Shown here piece after piece: positions 10,970-24,407 of a stretch of 64,000 nucleotides of DNA (position 1 is the first letter of the stretch; the number at the start of each line of letters is the position of its first letter). A program made the position numbers and the translations under genes. The notes beneath the pieces are model-generated. The model searched no databases. It was not told where the DNA came from and saw only the letters and a program-made list of their open reading frames with translations. This DNA comes from Centaurea solstitialis (Eukaryota; Streptophyta; Magnoliopsida; Asterales; Asteraceae), in assembly GCA_030169165.1 (NCBI GenBank), contig CM058040.1, positions 85,300,373 to 85,364,372 of the forward strand, given 5' to 3'.

Positions 10970-12593
10970 ATGGAAAGTCCTAATCCTATGAGAAGTTGGT
11001 CATTTCATGAAGTAAATTCTGCTAAAGAAGAAGATGTGTTTTCCTTTCCACACCCAATGCCTCCTCTTGAGTTTGGGTATAGTACAATAGTAGTAATTAA
11101 TCTTTTTGGCTGTCTTTAATTTGTTAATCTCTTGGTTTTTTGTTGACATTTTCTTTATGTACTTGGAGTAGGTTTCCAGAGGTAGGATACAATGGTTTTG
11201 ACTTGCTGCCTATGCCACTAGAAGAAGAACCTCAGAATGGGTTTGAAAGTTTTACTTTAATGGATATCTTCTCCAAGGATCCACTCTATTCAACCTTAGA
11301 CATTGTACCAAGCCAACAATATTTTCTCCCAGGTTGTATCTTTCTTCCATGGAACTCTCATTTCTTCTTGTTTGATATTCTTATTTTATGTTATTTGTAG
11401 ATCCTGTGACTTATGCTTCTGGAGATGATGATTTACTGAATGTGTATGGAATTAACAATGAGTTGATCAGTAATTACCATAATCAAGAGATGCCCATGCC
11501 CAACTCAAGCTGTTTTTCTGATCAAAACCAAGTACCTCTTTTGGTAACTTCCAAGGATGATCAGGAGATCACTAATGCTGGAGAGAATATGAAGCATAAG
11601 ATGAATAATGATATTGAAGTCATGAAGGTGGAGGAGAAGGTGGATGTTATTAGGAATCCAAAACTTTTGGAGAAAGAGAGATGTGATCAAAATGGCAATG
11701 GTAGTGGTACTTCTAGTTATACCACCTCCAAGATGATGTTAAGTAGGGAAACAATATCACAATACTTCTACATGCCAATAACACAAGCAGCCAAGGAGCT
11801 TAATGTTGGATTGACACTTTTGAAGAAAAGGTGTAGGGAATTAGGCATTCGTCGTTGGCCTCATCGAAAACTTATGAGTCTTCAAACCCTCATCAACAAT
11901 GTTCAGGTGACATTATTTCACTCTTTTCCTCCACATATTTTTTAACATTTTAATTTGAATTGTGTAATATAAGTAGCACTTTCTTTAACCACAAGGGTTG
12001 TGGCATACTGGTGGAATATCCCATCTGTCCAGGTTCGAATCTAGTCGTACAACATTTGTGGCCACTGAGTTATCGATCAGCGGTTAATGTCTTAGCCTAA
12101 GTCCTTGGATACCTTTTCAAAAATAAAATAAGAAATTGCACTTCCTTTTACATTGTTGTAAAATAATATCATATTTTAGTATGAAGTGTTTAATTAATTT
12201 ACATGATACATGCAGCAGGAATTGGCTAAAAAAGATAAAGGTGAGAGATCAGAAGAGAAGTTGAGGGAAGCAGTAATGATACTTGAAAATGAGAGAAAGA
12301 AAATGGAGGAGATCCCAGATTTGCAGCTTGAACATAATACCAAGAGATTGAGACAAGCTTGCTTCAAGGCCAACTACAAGAGGAGAAGAACCATGGCATC
12401 ATCATCATCGACTTTGATATCGATAACTGCTCAACCGCAATCAATGTCATCGTGTTCAAGTTCTAATGGCAGCTTTAATCCCGTTGGTTATGGGATCATA
12501 GGTGATGATTATGGTGATTATGAAGAAGAAGAGGAGATGAAGTCAATATTGTTTTCAGACCGTTTTCCTTCTTCGACCAACAATATCTTTTAA
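10970..12593 (+). CDS. RKD: RKD-type RWP-RK transcription factor
   Basis: Four exons: 10970-11076, 11172-11332, 11401-11906 and 12219-12593 (382 aa, all introns GT..AG, frames joining cleanly). Residues about 204-258 form the RWP-RK domain: SRETISQYFYMPITQAAKEL, then LGIRRWPHRK at 238-246 with the RWPxRK signature. A basic, probably coiled-coil segment follows (about 268-312), ending RLRQACFKANYKRRR. The tail is Ser-rich and acidic. Short RWP-RK proteins without a PB1 or GAF domain are RKDs, nuclear regulators of egg-cell and germline identity and early embryogenesis. The start is the first ATG of an open exon that splices in frame. Exon 4 follows two tandem acceptors (cagcag), so a one-residue isoform is possible. 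Intron 3 contains a SINE. Confidence 0.9.
11990..12136 (+). mobile_element. SINE in RKD intron 3
   Basis: A-box-like tggcatactgg (12000-12010) and B-box ggttcgaatct (about 12033-12043) are spaced as in tRNA-derived SINEs, and the 3-prime end is A-rich. Imperfect flanking repeats (agcactttctttaac at 11975 and tgcacttccttttac at 12138) look like a worn target duplication. Confidence 0.6.
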
Positions 12594-13535
12594 TATCGTA
12601 TTTTCTTTAAAATGTGAACTTTAACTAACAATGGGAAAAAAAGTTATCTATTAGAGTTTGGATATGTTTGTGTTGCGATCTCGGCTTTATGAACAAATTA
12701 ATACGAGCATTTCTGTAATTACTCTTTGTTTCTAATTAGGCTTTTAGGTTTTAAAGAAAAAAGAAAGAAACAACGAATGCTAGTCTATTGTGTTTTCCAT
12801 GGTCATTATTCGCTTTTGCGGATGAATACAAACATCATGAATTTCACATCAGCCACTCTAAGATCATCCATATCCGTAGACTCCTTGCCAATCTTGTGAA
12901 TTGCCACATTATATTATCTTTTCACCGTCTTATCCGATTTCCAACCTTGTTAATCTGCCTCGGCGGTATCGGCAAACCTACCATACCGATTCCTTGCCGA
13001 TGCCCAATGCGGATGTCTAAAAATAGCATCTCCTATAGTTGTTTGTACCGAAACCTTAATCTAGACTTATTGTTTGTATAGGTTTTTTTTTCAATAATTG
13101 GTGTATAGTGTTTTTATGGTTTTAGAGTAAAAAAATGAAATATAATAACAATGAAAAAACGAGTCGGTTTTGGAAAAATCGTGACAGGGGACACCAGCTG
13201 CTGGTCGCTTTTGGGCCGGGTCTTGGTCGGATCCTGGTCTGGACTCTGGTGGTACCGGATCCAGCAATCATGGGCTGAAATAATTATTGAGCTTTTATCT
13301 TTTCTATTTGCGATATTCTTTTACTATTCGGCCATAACTGTTGTTGGGCCATCGAAATTAAAAAAAAAAAAAGAACTAAAAAAACTATCACTTTAGTGAG
13401 TTGGTATGTCCATATTTTTAAATTTAATCTTAATGATTAATAATCAATTAATATTATAGATTTAATTAATTAATTAGATAAATAAGCCATATTAAATAAA
13501 ATACTATGATTAATTTTATAAAGTATTTCGAAGAT
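12594..13535. other. RKD 3-prime flank, no gene seen
   Basis: The RKD 3-prime UTR presumably lies in the first few hundred bases; I see no clear polyadenylation signal. The rest has GC-richer patches (about 12830-13030 and 13180-13270) without a recognisable product. Confidence 0.35.
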
Positions 13536-13833
13536 ACCAAATGAGTGTTAGCCTAGTGGTAAGGCTTGGGCACTACATAGTGGTGAACCCGAGTTCGAGC
13601 CCTGGGGGACGCATTCTAGAGGTACGGGGGCTTCGACCCCGGGCTGCATGTTTTAGCAGTCGGGCTTCGGCCCAAAATTGCCGAGGATTAGTCTGGACCA
13701 CTGGGGGACGCATTCTAGAGGTACGGGGGCTTCGACCCCGGGCTGCATGTTTTAGCAGTCGGGCTTCGGCCCAAAATTGCCGAGGATTAGTCTGGGCCCA
13801 ATGTGGTCTGGGATACCTCTTCCAAAAAAAAAA
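13536..13833 (+). mobile_element. tRNA-derived SINE with internal 103-bp duplication
   Basis: The head tagcctagtggt (A box, about 13549-13560) and gagttcgagcc (B box, about 13590-13600) match a tRNA. The 3-prime end is an A-run (13823-13833). The body ctgggggacgc...ggattagtctgg is present twice in tandem (about 13600-13702 and 13703-13803), nearly identical. Flanking 13-bp repeats gtatttcgaagat (13523) and gtattttgaagat (13834) are the target duplication, differing at one CpG/TpG position. Confidence 0.8.
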
Positions 13834-14045
13834 GTATTTTGAAGATCACCAGATTATTACAAAAAAGAACTCGTAATTATAGCATGAGAATTGTGTTAAG
13901 TCTACTAAGTTCATACTAATTATTTATTTTAATAGTATTTATCAGCCAACCTGTTCATAAACACTCTTCTTTCTTTAGTACATAAACACACACATCTTTG
14001 AGAAAAGTACTTTCAAATTAATTTCTTGAGGATAAAACACACTTA

Positions 14046-14524
14046 CGCCGTGTTCTCAAAAACGGAAAAAAATGGAGAGAAAGGAAAGGAAGAGAAAAGA
14101 AAAGATATAATTTTTTTTATTTGTGTTCTAAAAAACAAGAAAAAGAAAGGAAAGAAAAAGAAAGTTTTTCTTATATATTCATGTTCTTAAAGAGAAGAAA
14201 AAGAAAAAGAAAGATGTCGATTTTACAAAAACATCCTTAATAAATATATATTTTTTAAGGAAATGTTGGGTAATATTGTATTTTAATAATTTCAGTAATT
14301 TTTTTAGTTAATTTCAATTTCGTTTATTTTCCTTTCCTTCCCTTTCCTCCCACATTTAGGAGGAAAGTTTTGGAAAAAAACTTAGCATTATTTTTCCTCC
14401 ATTTCATTTCCTTTCTTTTCTAAAAATGTTTCGAGAACACAATTATTTTTACTTTCCAGCCTTTTCCCTCGCTGGCTCGCTTTCCTTTCCTTTCCTTCGT
14501 AAAATGAGTTTCAAGAACACAACG
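14046..14524. mobile_element. Tourist-like MITE
   Basis: The ends cgccgtgttctc and gaacacaacg are imperfect inverted repeats, and the arms extend inward as purine-rich ggaaagg versus pyrimidine-rich cctttcc tracts. TTA flanks both sides (14043-14045 and 14525-14527), as in PIF/Harbinger elements. It has no coding capacity. Confidence 0.5.
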
Positions 14525-14909
14525 TTAGCAACCGTTAGGCTTTTGGTAATTGAGTTAATTTTAATGCTTACTTTTTAATAGTCGTGTAAACATTGGAACC
14601 TCATTAGATTACCCCTAGAGTTGTAGACCAGATACTATATGAGAATGTTGAATCCCATAAGATTACTTTCAAGCCATTGAAGAGAGAAAAGAGGTCCCAA
14701 CACATACAAACAAAAAATAATCCAAATCTTGCCAACATGCAGTGGGACATTAACAAAACAGACAGGATCTTGGCTTCCCCATTAAACGTGGTACTATAGA
14801 GGTACATTAATTCATTCTTGGATCTAAAAGCAAAGAACAATCTTAGCCGTTTAACTTACACGAATGTGCTGCAACATGAATTCCGAACTTGAATCTACTA
14901 GACAGTAGG

Positions 14910-14915
14910 TTTATT
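14910..14915 (-). terminator. Possible MADS-box polyadenylation signal
   Basis: AATAAA on the minus strand, about 200 bases past the MADS-box stop codon. It is plausible as the 3-prime processing signal but not proven. Confidence 0.35.
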
Positions 14916-15114
14916 TAGGAACAAACATCAGCCAACTGATAATTTGTGCTACATGATCGATCTTTGCCATTAGATGTACTTGATGATTTTGATCTCTGAT
15001 TCAGTTAGAGAAAGGTGGCCTGAAATGGGTTCAGAGTTTTAGTTTATAGATTGTAAACAAGAAAAAAGATGCTTCTAACATGGATTTTCTTTCTCAAAAC
15101 TTAACTTGGTTGTC

Positions 15115-15987
15115 TTACCCAAGTTTAAGGCGGGTATCTGAGCTCCTGATGTTGTAGTTATGAGAAGGATCTCTGGGGCTCAGGCTGCTAATTGTTAGCT
15201 CCAGCGAGTGGTGATCGCAACATTGATCATGAATATCCGTGTGGCCAATAGATGTGTCCATCATCTAATACACACAACATTGATCAAGCATTTAGTAATT
15301 TTGTAGTGTGTAAAGAAAGAGATCTAGAAAAATCCCAAGAAAGATAGTCAGGAAACTTGGGTGCTCTTACTGCTAATTGTTGTTTCAAGTGTCCATTCTC
15401 TTCCAGCAATTGAGCTTCCTGAATATCGTTTTTGGTTGACATTATCGAGTTAGGATAGATTGGCTTAATATATTTTTGAATTATCATTTAACCTTCAAGA
15501 CAATTTGTTGATGCTTTTATGAGTTACAATTGTAGTTTTTTTTCCCATTCTTTAATTACTCAAGCATTTTGTATTCAGAGGTATTCTAATTAAGTTCACC
15601 ATAATTGTATGAACTAATCCTTCATATATATATATATATATATAGTTGGGTTCAAACGAGAAGGGGAATTATAAATGGACCCCCTTGCTAAGTCAATGAA
15701 TTATTTGTGTGAGTACACAGGTGGGACCCAGTACATGGGGGTCTATATTTATGTGAGAGGAGGAAGGGTCAAAGGGGGTCTACTTAACAACACCCAACGA
15801 GAATGGTATTCATTTAAAAGAACACGCAAACCCATAAAATTATTTAATTATGATTTTGTGGAAAAGCACACGGGAGAGTTTGGTCACGACTTAAGATGCA
15901 TGAATCATTTATGATTTTGCATGCGTGTTCTTTTAAATACTTAATTACTATTCTCGTTTGATCATCTCCCCCCCCCCCCTCTCTAGA

Positions 15988-16039
<52 letters not shown>

Positions 16040-19000
16040 ATGAAACATAAAGGTTTTAGTTCCATGACCTTCTTCTTTAGAGTGCTGATCTCTTTCAATA
16101 TTCTTTCACCCTGAAAATGAGCACATTCAGACAAGGAAATACAGAAATCCCAATGATAACAAGTAACCAGCATTTGCTAATGAGGCACCTTACCTTTGTT
16201 TTTACTACTTGAACCAATCCAGATTCAAGCATAGCCTCTAGCTTGTCTAGCCCTTTGAGGTCAAGTCCCTGGAGATCTTCTCCTTTCATTTGCCTGTCAT
16301 AAGTAAGCATACAAATTCACTATCCTTTCATATATACAGAATTCATGGAAGAACAAGGGGAAAAGCAGCATTTTGTACCTCAATTCTAGAGCTTTTTCTG
16401 CAAGTTCTTTGCTCAACATGGCAGATTTGCTACTTTCTATCTATGAAATGAACACTCATAAACTTGCAGAAATTTTGTATACATCATGTGGAATAAAAAA
16501 CAAAAATAGCAACAGTGCTGCAGTGCATGTGCTCTCCTCCAAAGTTTATTTTTAGGTTAAGTGCAATTTTTATATTTATCTTAAGTATGTGCTCTCCACA
16601 CTGCAAAATAAATAAAAAACAACAATGCATATACATCTATTTTCCATATTAAAATTTGGTCTGGTTGCGGATGTGGATATAGAGAAAAGTTCAAATGTGA
16701 ACCACTTTTTGGTTGTGAACGCGAGAACAGCCGAGAGCGCGACACGTGGCGACTTTGAATGTGGTCCCCCTCTTTAATTCAATGCCCTCTCATGAATCGC
16801 GCATAGTCATCCGCCGTGGATCTGACGTGGCGTCTAGTCATCCGCCACATGTCGCGCTCTCGGCTGTCCTCACGTTCACAACCAAAAAGTAACCCCCTCT
16901 GGATATATATATATATATATATATATAGTTTTTTTTCTTTTAGAGAAAAGGTGAATATTCAGGTTTTGATTTCAGGGTATGAAGAAAGTCATATCCAATT
17001 CTGGTTAGATGAATCATATAACAAAAAATTGTATATTCAATTAGATTGAATCACATCCAAAGCTTTAATATCTAAAATTGGATAAGGCAATTGTCGAATG
17101 ACGGTTCAAAATCAACAAAAGTAATCGATCAAATTCAATTACCATCCAACCATAAAGAATTTATTCTATGTATATGGATCAAATTCCATATATAATCTAT
17201 ATTTTATCAAACAAATTATACCAAAAAGCGATAACTTCATTAATTTTAGATAAATGATGATATAAATTTTCTGAGATTTACATATGAATCTTAAGGTGAT
17301 CTGGAGAATCTCGATTATAAATTGTAAATTGATTTATTTATAAATTATAATTAATATCTATATGTGAATAATTTATATGTAAATATATGTTACGATCCAC
17401 GTATTTATATGTGAACATAAACTGAATCAAAATCTTTGTTATAAATGATTCATACGTAAGTTATGCTTAAGATTCACATATTCAGGTATAAATCAATGAA
17501 AAATATAGCTAGTGGTTTCACTTATGACTATCCACGATACCATCATGGAGAAGTCTTTTAGTTGGATTTTGGCTAAGATTAAGGAGAGCGATAAAAACCC
17601 GGTTAAGTGGAGTTGTAGTCCTTACGATTGCTTAAAAACCTGATGTTTTTTTTATCCTGTTCGCTAGCTGCTTGCTAGCTCTCTTTTTTAATAAAATTCC
17701 TGCTGTTTCGAAAAAAAAAGTGGTTTCACTTATGAAAATTAGGAAAATTTGTGGATTGTGGAACACATTGTGATAAGTTTATTAAGATTATATATTATAT
17801 AACTTATGGATGCATTCTAAACACTTTTTTTAACAACCACAATTTAATAAAACACTTTCTTATGATTATTATTATATTTTGTGAACATATTTTCAATATT
17901 TTCTTAAGATTATTACTATAGTCTATGAATATATTGTGAATATTTTTTTAAAATTATTATTATAAGAACACATTGTGAACAATTGTTTAAAACTATTATT
18001 ATAGTTTTTAAACATTGTGAAAATTTATGAATATTATGTGAACATTGTAAATATATTATAAAAACTAGCAAATTTTTTCTTAACCTTGTCATATTATGTT
18101 CACTATATGTGCATATTTTAGTATGTCTATATGCTATAGAGAGAAATAAAGGGACATATATTAAATTTAAAGAAAACATTACTTTTTACTTAATAACAAA
18201 TAACTTCTCTCTTCGTAATTATCACATCAATTAATAATAATAGTTATCTTAAATTTATGTCTAAGGATGGACCTCATATATAGATGTCACAAGTTTTGAA
18301 GTTATAATATGATTAAGCCCCATATATATATATAGATAGAGAGAGAAAGAGGAGAATTTGGTTGTTAACCATAAACAATGTGTTAACTTTGTTAATCAAA
18401 TTCAACTAACGAAATTGCTTCATTAGTTTTGGTCTATAAAGATATTTTGGGAATTTTAACCTTCTCTCTTTCCCTCTTCTTCTCCTTTAACCTAATCAAT
18501 TTATGAATTCACCTACTTTCCTCCTCCTCCTCCACCACCACCACCACAACCGTCGCCTTCCACCACCACCACCATAGCCGTCGCCTTCCACCACCACCAC
18601 CATAGCTGCCGCCTTCCACCACCACCACCACCATAGCCGCCACCTTCCACCACCACCACCATCACCATAGCTGTCGCATTCCACCACCACCGCTAGATCC
18701 GACGCCTTCCACCACCACCACCAGATCTGATGCCTTCCACACCATCAGCTCTTCCACCTCCACTACCACAGCCTTCTTCCACTAGAAGAGTCGTTCGCGA
18801 GATCTGGTTCAGATTCGTTGTCTTTGGCGGCAATGGGGAGACCTGGTTCGGATTCGTTGTCTCCGGCGGCAATGGCGAGATCTGGTTTGAATTCGTTATC
18901 TCCAACGATGGCGGCGGTGGAAGTGGAGGTTATGATCTGCGGCAGAGCTAGATTTGGATCGTTTTCCATGGTGGAGAGAGGTGTTTACATGGCGGGGTAT

Positions 19001-21482
19001 TATAGCGCCGTCGCCAGAAGGGGAGCGACGGCGGTGGCCATCGGAACAGCCACAGCAGAGAGCAGAGTTAGACGATGACTCAACGGAGTGCACACGTGTT
19101 TCTCCAGAGTTCGTTGAGTGCACACGTGTTTTGCCGGAGTGAACCAGAGTTCGTCAGAGCGCATTTTTGACGTTGGTAGCAGTAGGCAACGCAGGCTTCG
19201 ATGGTGGAGGTGGAGCAGTGGGAGGTGGTGGTTGTGGTGGTGTGCGGTGGGAGGAGGTGGTGTTGTGGTGGTGTGCGGTGGGAGGTGGTGGTGGTTGTGG
19301 TGGTGTGCGGTGGGAGGAGGTGGTGGTTGTAGTGTTGTGCGGTGGGAGGAGGTGGTGGTTGTGGTTGTGGATGAGTCTGTGGTGGTGGTTGTGGTTGGTC
19401 ATGATGGTGGTGGTGGTTGTGGTTTTGGAGGTTTGTAATGGTGAATAGATGGAGATCTAGGTACGATATTCATTTTAGGAGGAAGGCGGCAGCGGTTGCA
19501 AATGTGTTCACCAGGTGGAAAAGTAAGGCAGCGGCGGTTGCACATTTGTTCGCCAGGTGGAGGAGGAAGGCGACGGCGGTTGCACATGTGTTCATCGGGT
19601 GGAGGAGAAGGCGGCGGCGGTGCACATGTATTCACTTGGTGGAGAAGGAAGGAGGCGGTGGTGCATAGGGGTTCACTGGGTGGAGGAGGATGGCGACGGT
19701 GGGTGCACATGTTTTCACATGGTGGAGGAGGAATGCATCGGCGGTTGCACATATGTTCACCGGGTGGACGAAGGCGGCGGTTGCACATGTGTTCACTAGG
19801 TGGAGGAAGAAGGCGGCGGTTGTTGCACATGTACACATGCGTTTCAACGGAGTACACATGTGTATTTTAATTTATTTGTTTGTGTTTTTCTAAAATACCC
19901 CTTTGCACGTGTGTTTACTAGATTTTTAAATTTGAAATTATTCAAAATTCCCCAATTATAGGGATTTAATCTTGACCCTAGATTTGGATTCTCAATGGTT
20001 GGGATAGGTTAACAAAGTTAACATACTATTTGTGTTTAACAACGGAACTCAACCCTATATATATAGAGAGAGAGAGAGAGAAAGAGAAGTTCATATGCGA
20101 ACTCATTTTTCATTGTGAACGTGATAATGTAAAGACCAACAAAATCACGCCACATGGCAATCTGAATCGGCACCTAAACTTTATTCAATATGAATATCAT
20201 TCAAAGTGAATAAAAGCTTTTATTTAGACTGAATAAAGCATGAATATTCAGACTAAATATTGCCACATGGCGAGATACTAGTGGTTCTCACATTCACAAT
20301 CAAATATAACTTCACATTTGAACCTGACCTTATATATAAACACACACACACACAGATATATAGAGAGAGGAGGAGGTTCAAGTGAAAACCAAAAAAAAAA
20401 AAAAATAGAAACCAAGGAACACATGTAGGTTGTAGCCCTCCATCTAGACTATATGTAATTGTGTATAGTAGTAAATTGAGTTGTTTTTAGTTTTTATGCA
20501 TCCGTGCATAAGCACGTGTACATATTATAAACTATGTTTATTCACAAGTGCATACAATCTATATGGAAGGCTACGACGGTATTTCTTGGTTTTTTGTTTT
20601 TTGAGTTTTTCATTTGAACCTAACTTTATAAATGGGCATGAACTCTTCTTGTATTAAACTTGTGAATTTCTTTAAATGACAATGAAAATGTATGAATTAT
20701 TACAAATAGTACATTTATTAAGGAATTGATAGTTTTAAAAAAATTGAATTATTCCTAAAAATTGAATTATTACAAATATGAATGATTATTCGTTTTATCA
20801 ATAATTTTACGTGCAATAATTTTACTTGTAATGCATAATATTTTCATTAAATACATAAACTAACACGGAATGCATATTGTTTCATGAATGAGGTGGCTTA
20901 CGCAATACCTTTATGAAATAGCATACATCCAATGTTAGTTTATACATTTAATGCAAATATAATGCCCTTTTGGTAAAATTGTTGCATGAAATGATAAATC
21001 GATCATAATTAATTGGCTAAATGAATAGTTTAGATGAGAGTTGCATAGGTTATAACCTCTTATTGGGTTACATAATTATCATATATAGAGAGAGAGGGAG
21101 AGAGAGAGGAAAGTTCAACTGTGAGTTCATCTTTCATTGTGAACGTGAGGAACAACAAAATTGTGCCACGTGACAATTTGAATCGATGCTAAGCTTTATT
21201 CAGACTGAATAAAACATGAATATTCAGAATGAATATTACCACGTAACGCGATACTAGTGGTCTTCACATTCATAATGAAAGATGAGTTCACATTTGAACC
21301 TGACCTTATATATATAAAGGAAAGTTCAAATGAAAACTCCTTTTTCCTTGTGAACATGAGGACCACTAAAATCGCGTCACGTGGCAATAGTTACTTTGAA
21401 TATCATGAGTGAATATTGCCACTTGACGCGATTTAAGTGGTCCTCACGTTCACAACCCAAATTGAGTTCACATTTGAACCCA

Positions 21483-21543
<61 letters not shown>

Positions 21544-24359
21544 GTTCAAATGAGAAGTGCTAAAAAAATGAGAATTAGAGAAGTGATCTCCACCACTCGT
21601 TCGGTCAATAAAAGCGGCTTGACCGGTTACGGTGGACGCAGTCACGGAGGATAGACATGATTCATGGAGGGTGGAGACGATTAAAGAAGGTTGACCCGGT
21701 CAAAGCCGTTTTTATTGACCGGATGAGTGGTGGAGATCACTTCTCTCCTCCTCATTTTATTAGCACTTCTCATTTGAACCTAATACTATATATAGGGGTT
21801 ATAGTACTGGCACTATAAATGTATTTGTACGTAGTGGCCAAATATGTATGTGTGTCTAGTTTATCCTTGATATGGATATTGCTTTGACTTCTGTTGCATG
21901 TGTATAATTGGATTCAGATTCATGGATATGCTCAAGGTAATTAAGTATAAGATATTAATTAATGCTATTTCTTTGTAGGATTTGGTTGCTCCAGGAAAGT
22001 TTTGGCGGTCTTTTTAGGGGCACTCTCATGGCTTGCAAGTTGCAAGATGGGAACTAAATTGATGATCTTGAATCTTGCACCGATCGATGCTTGGATATCA
22101 GTCATTTCTATTGCAATCAAAACAAAAAAGAAATGGACCAAGATCTCTCCAAAGTGAAAGCAAGCTAGAAGGTTGGGCATGAAAACCTTGATTAAATCCT
22201 CAGCTCCCTAAATTCTTTCCTGCATTACCAACCCTTATCATCATGTTGCACCCAATGCATCAATGATCATGATATTATATGTACTTAATGATCATACCAT
22301 TTGGTACTAAGATCAACCTGTGAGCAAATTTGCTTAATTAGTGCCATTTAAGATGTGGTGAACATTTCTGGTTCTGATATTTTAATGTTGTTTTTTGGTT
22401 TCTAGCAGTATGTGTGTATCAATCTTTATCTAACCAGTGAGGGTTTTAGCTGGTCATATCTTTTCAGGTGATGTTGAGGTTTAGTGGTCCCAGTTGGGAA
22501 CAATAACCTTGATAGGGTCATTAATTAGGAAGTAAATATAAGTTATGAATAGCTGTATTTTATTTTTATTCTAGCTAGTATAGCTTTGGATATTTTTCTA
22601 GTGAATAATGCATAAAATGACCATTCCTGAAATGCATACCTGCATCTCCTGAGATGGTTGTTGCAGTTCTCCAACGTTCTGGGATTGCAGCCTATGCCTT
22701 TCTAGCACTTGATTCATACTTCAAACCAAAAAATGGGAAGGTATCAATAACTCATGTAACTAACGAGATCGATGATATAATTGCACAACGTATCAATAGG
22801 TTGTCGTATATAAGCACTAAAATATTAATGATCATTAAATATTGGTGAGTCTGATCATAACATATATAGTTATCATGTGCTCAGTTTCTATTAGATTATC
22901 AAAAAATGTATTTAAATAATCCATGGAAGATGCATTAGATAGATACTAATTAACTTATATCCAGCTATATATGATTTTTTTTTGAACGGCGATTTATTGA
23001 AAAGGCCAAGACTAGCAAGACGCTAGCCCGACGAAAAGAGATCAGATTGACCTCGGATTACAAGACCAATCGTGCCAATTTAAAGAGCTCCCAAACTTAC
23101 TTCTATTACAGACCCAAGAATACACAAAAGATTGTATATCATTCGCCGTTCGCAAAGGATTGAAGGGATATCCATTAAATAACGCCTTGTTTCTCGCCTT
23201 CCAAACTAATTAAGGTATATAGCAGTGTAGCTGTGTGTAAATTAAATAGATGATTGTAGAGCAAAAGTGGACACCAAATGTGTTAAATTAATTAGAGCCT
23301 ACGATAGCTTCTCATAGTGCAAAATTAGCTACTTAATTTAGTAGATTGTTTTCTGTGAAATGTGAATTAAGTAATAAATTGACAAAGGAAAATGTAGATT
23401 CTAGATCTAGGGGTCTCAATATCAATGGTGAATGATTAGCATATTGGCGAAAACTATGGAAAAAAGACACAACATTGACAAATTCAGGCCATCCATACAT
23501 AATTGATGCAGTATATACATTATCATACTATATGAACAGTACCAATTAGTAGTCTTGTTGAGACTAAAACTCATAGGGAATCAAATTGATTTATGGATGG
23601 AATAAGGTATGCAATATATAATGAAAGTTACAATACTAGAAGCTAATTTACTAATAGTTAGCTAGAACTACTTATATGATGCTTTGAAATCTAGATTTTA
23701 CTGACCTAGATCTCTTTATTTTTCAGGCCATTGACTACTCTTATGTTTCATCAATATCGTGACAACTTTGTATTTCGTTTTCTATGATATCTACAAATAA
23801 CTAATTAACAATAGAGAAATTAATTAGGCCATGTTCTTAATGGTGATAAAGATTCATAAGTGATGAAAGTTACTTAAAAAGAGAGATGAAACATAGCCCA
23901 AGAGACTTCATGTATTATATATTTACAAGTACACATGAATCTCTCATATGTCACATATGCACACACACAAATGTACCTGAAGATTGATATTGGAGATCTA
24001 ATCTCTTATATAGCAACTGCTTACCTGACCAAAGCACTTTTACAGCTACTAGTGCTTTTAAACGTTCTCACTGATGATTCCATAACTTAATAACATCTCT
24101 CCATCTTCCCTTTTTATATCTTACTTTAATTTGATTACAATTAATATCTCCTCTTTGAGAAACAGCTAATGGTAGTAATTACAGTGTTTGGTGCTTGATA
24201 TAAGTATGTATGCCATTAAATCATTTTTTTCTCTAAGTTTCTCAAAAGAATCATATGGGGTAGAGAGAACACCAATTAGAGATGATATCCCATTTTACAG
24301 TTCTCAAAAGTGTCAACAAACAAAAGAAAACCAATAAGGGTTAGTTGCTACATCTGCTC

Positions 24360-24407
<48 letters not shown>

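Noticed and set aside
13545..13605. Apparent tRNA gene
   Set aside because: A and B boxes are present but the arms do not close, and an A-tail plus target duplication show it is a SINE.
18496..19870. Several open frames on both strands encoding Gly/Val/Trp- or Pro/His-rich proteins
   Set aside because: They follow triplet repeats and a minisatellite; frames are open on both strands at once and have no domain.
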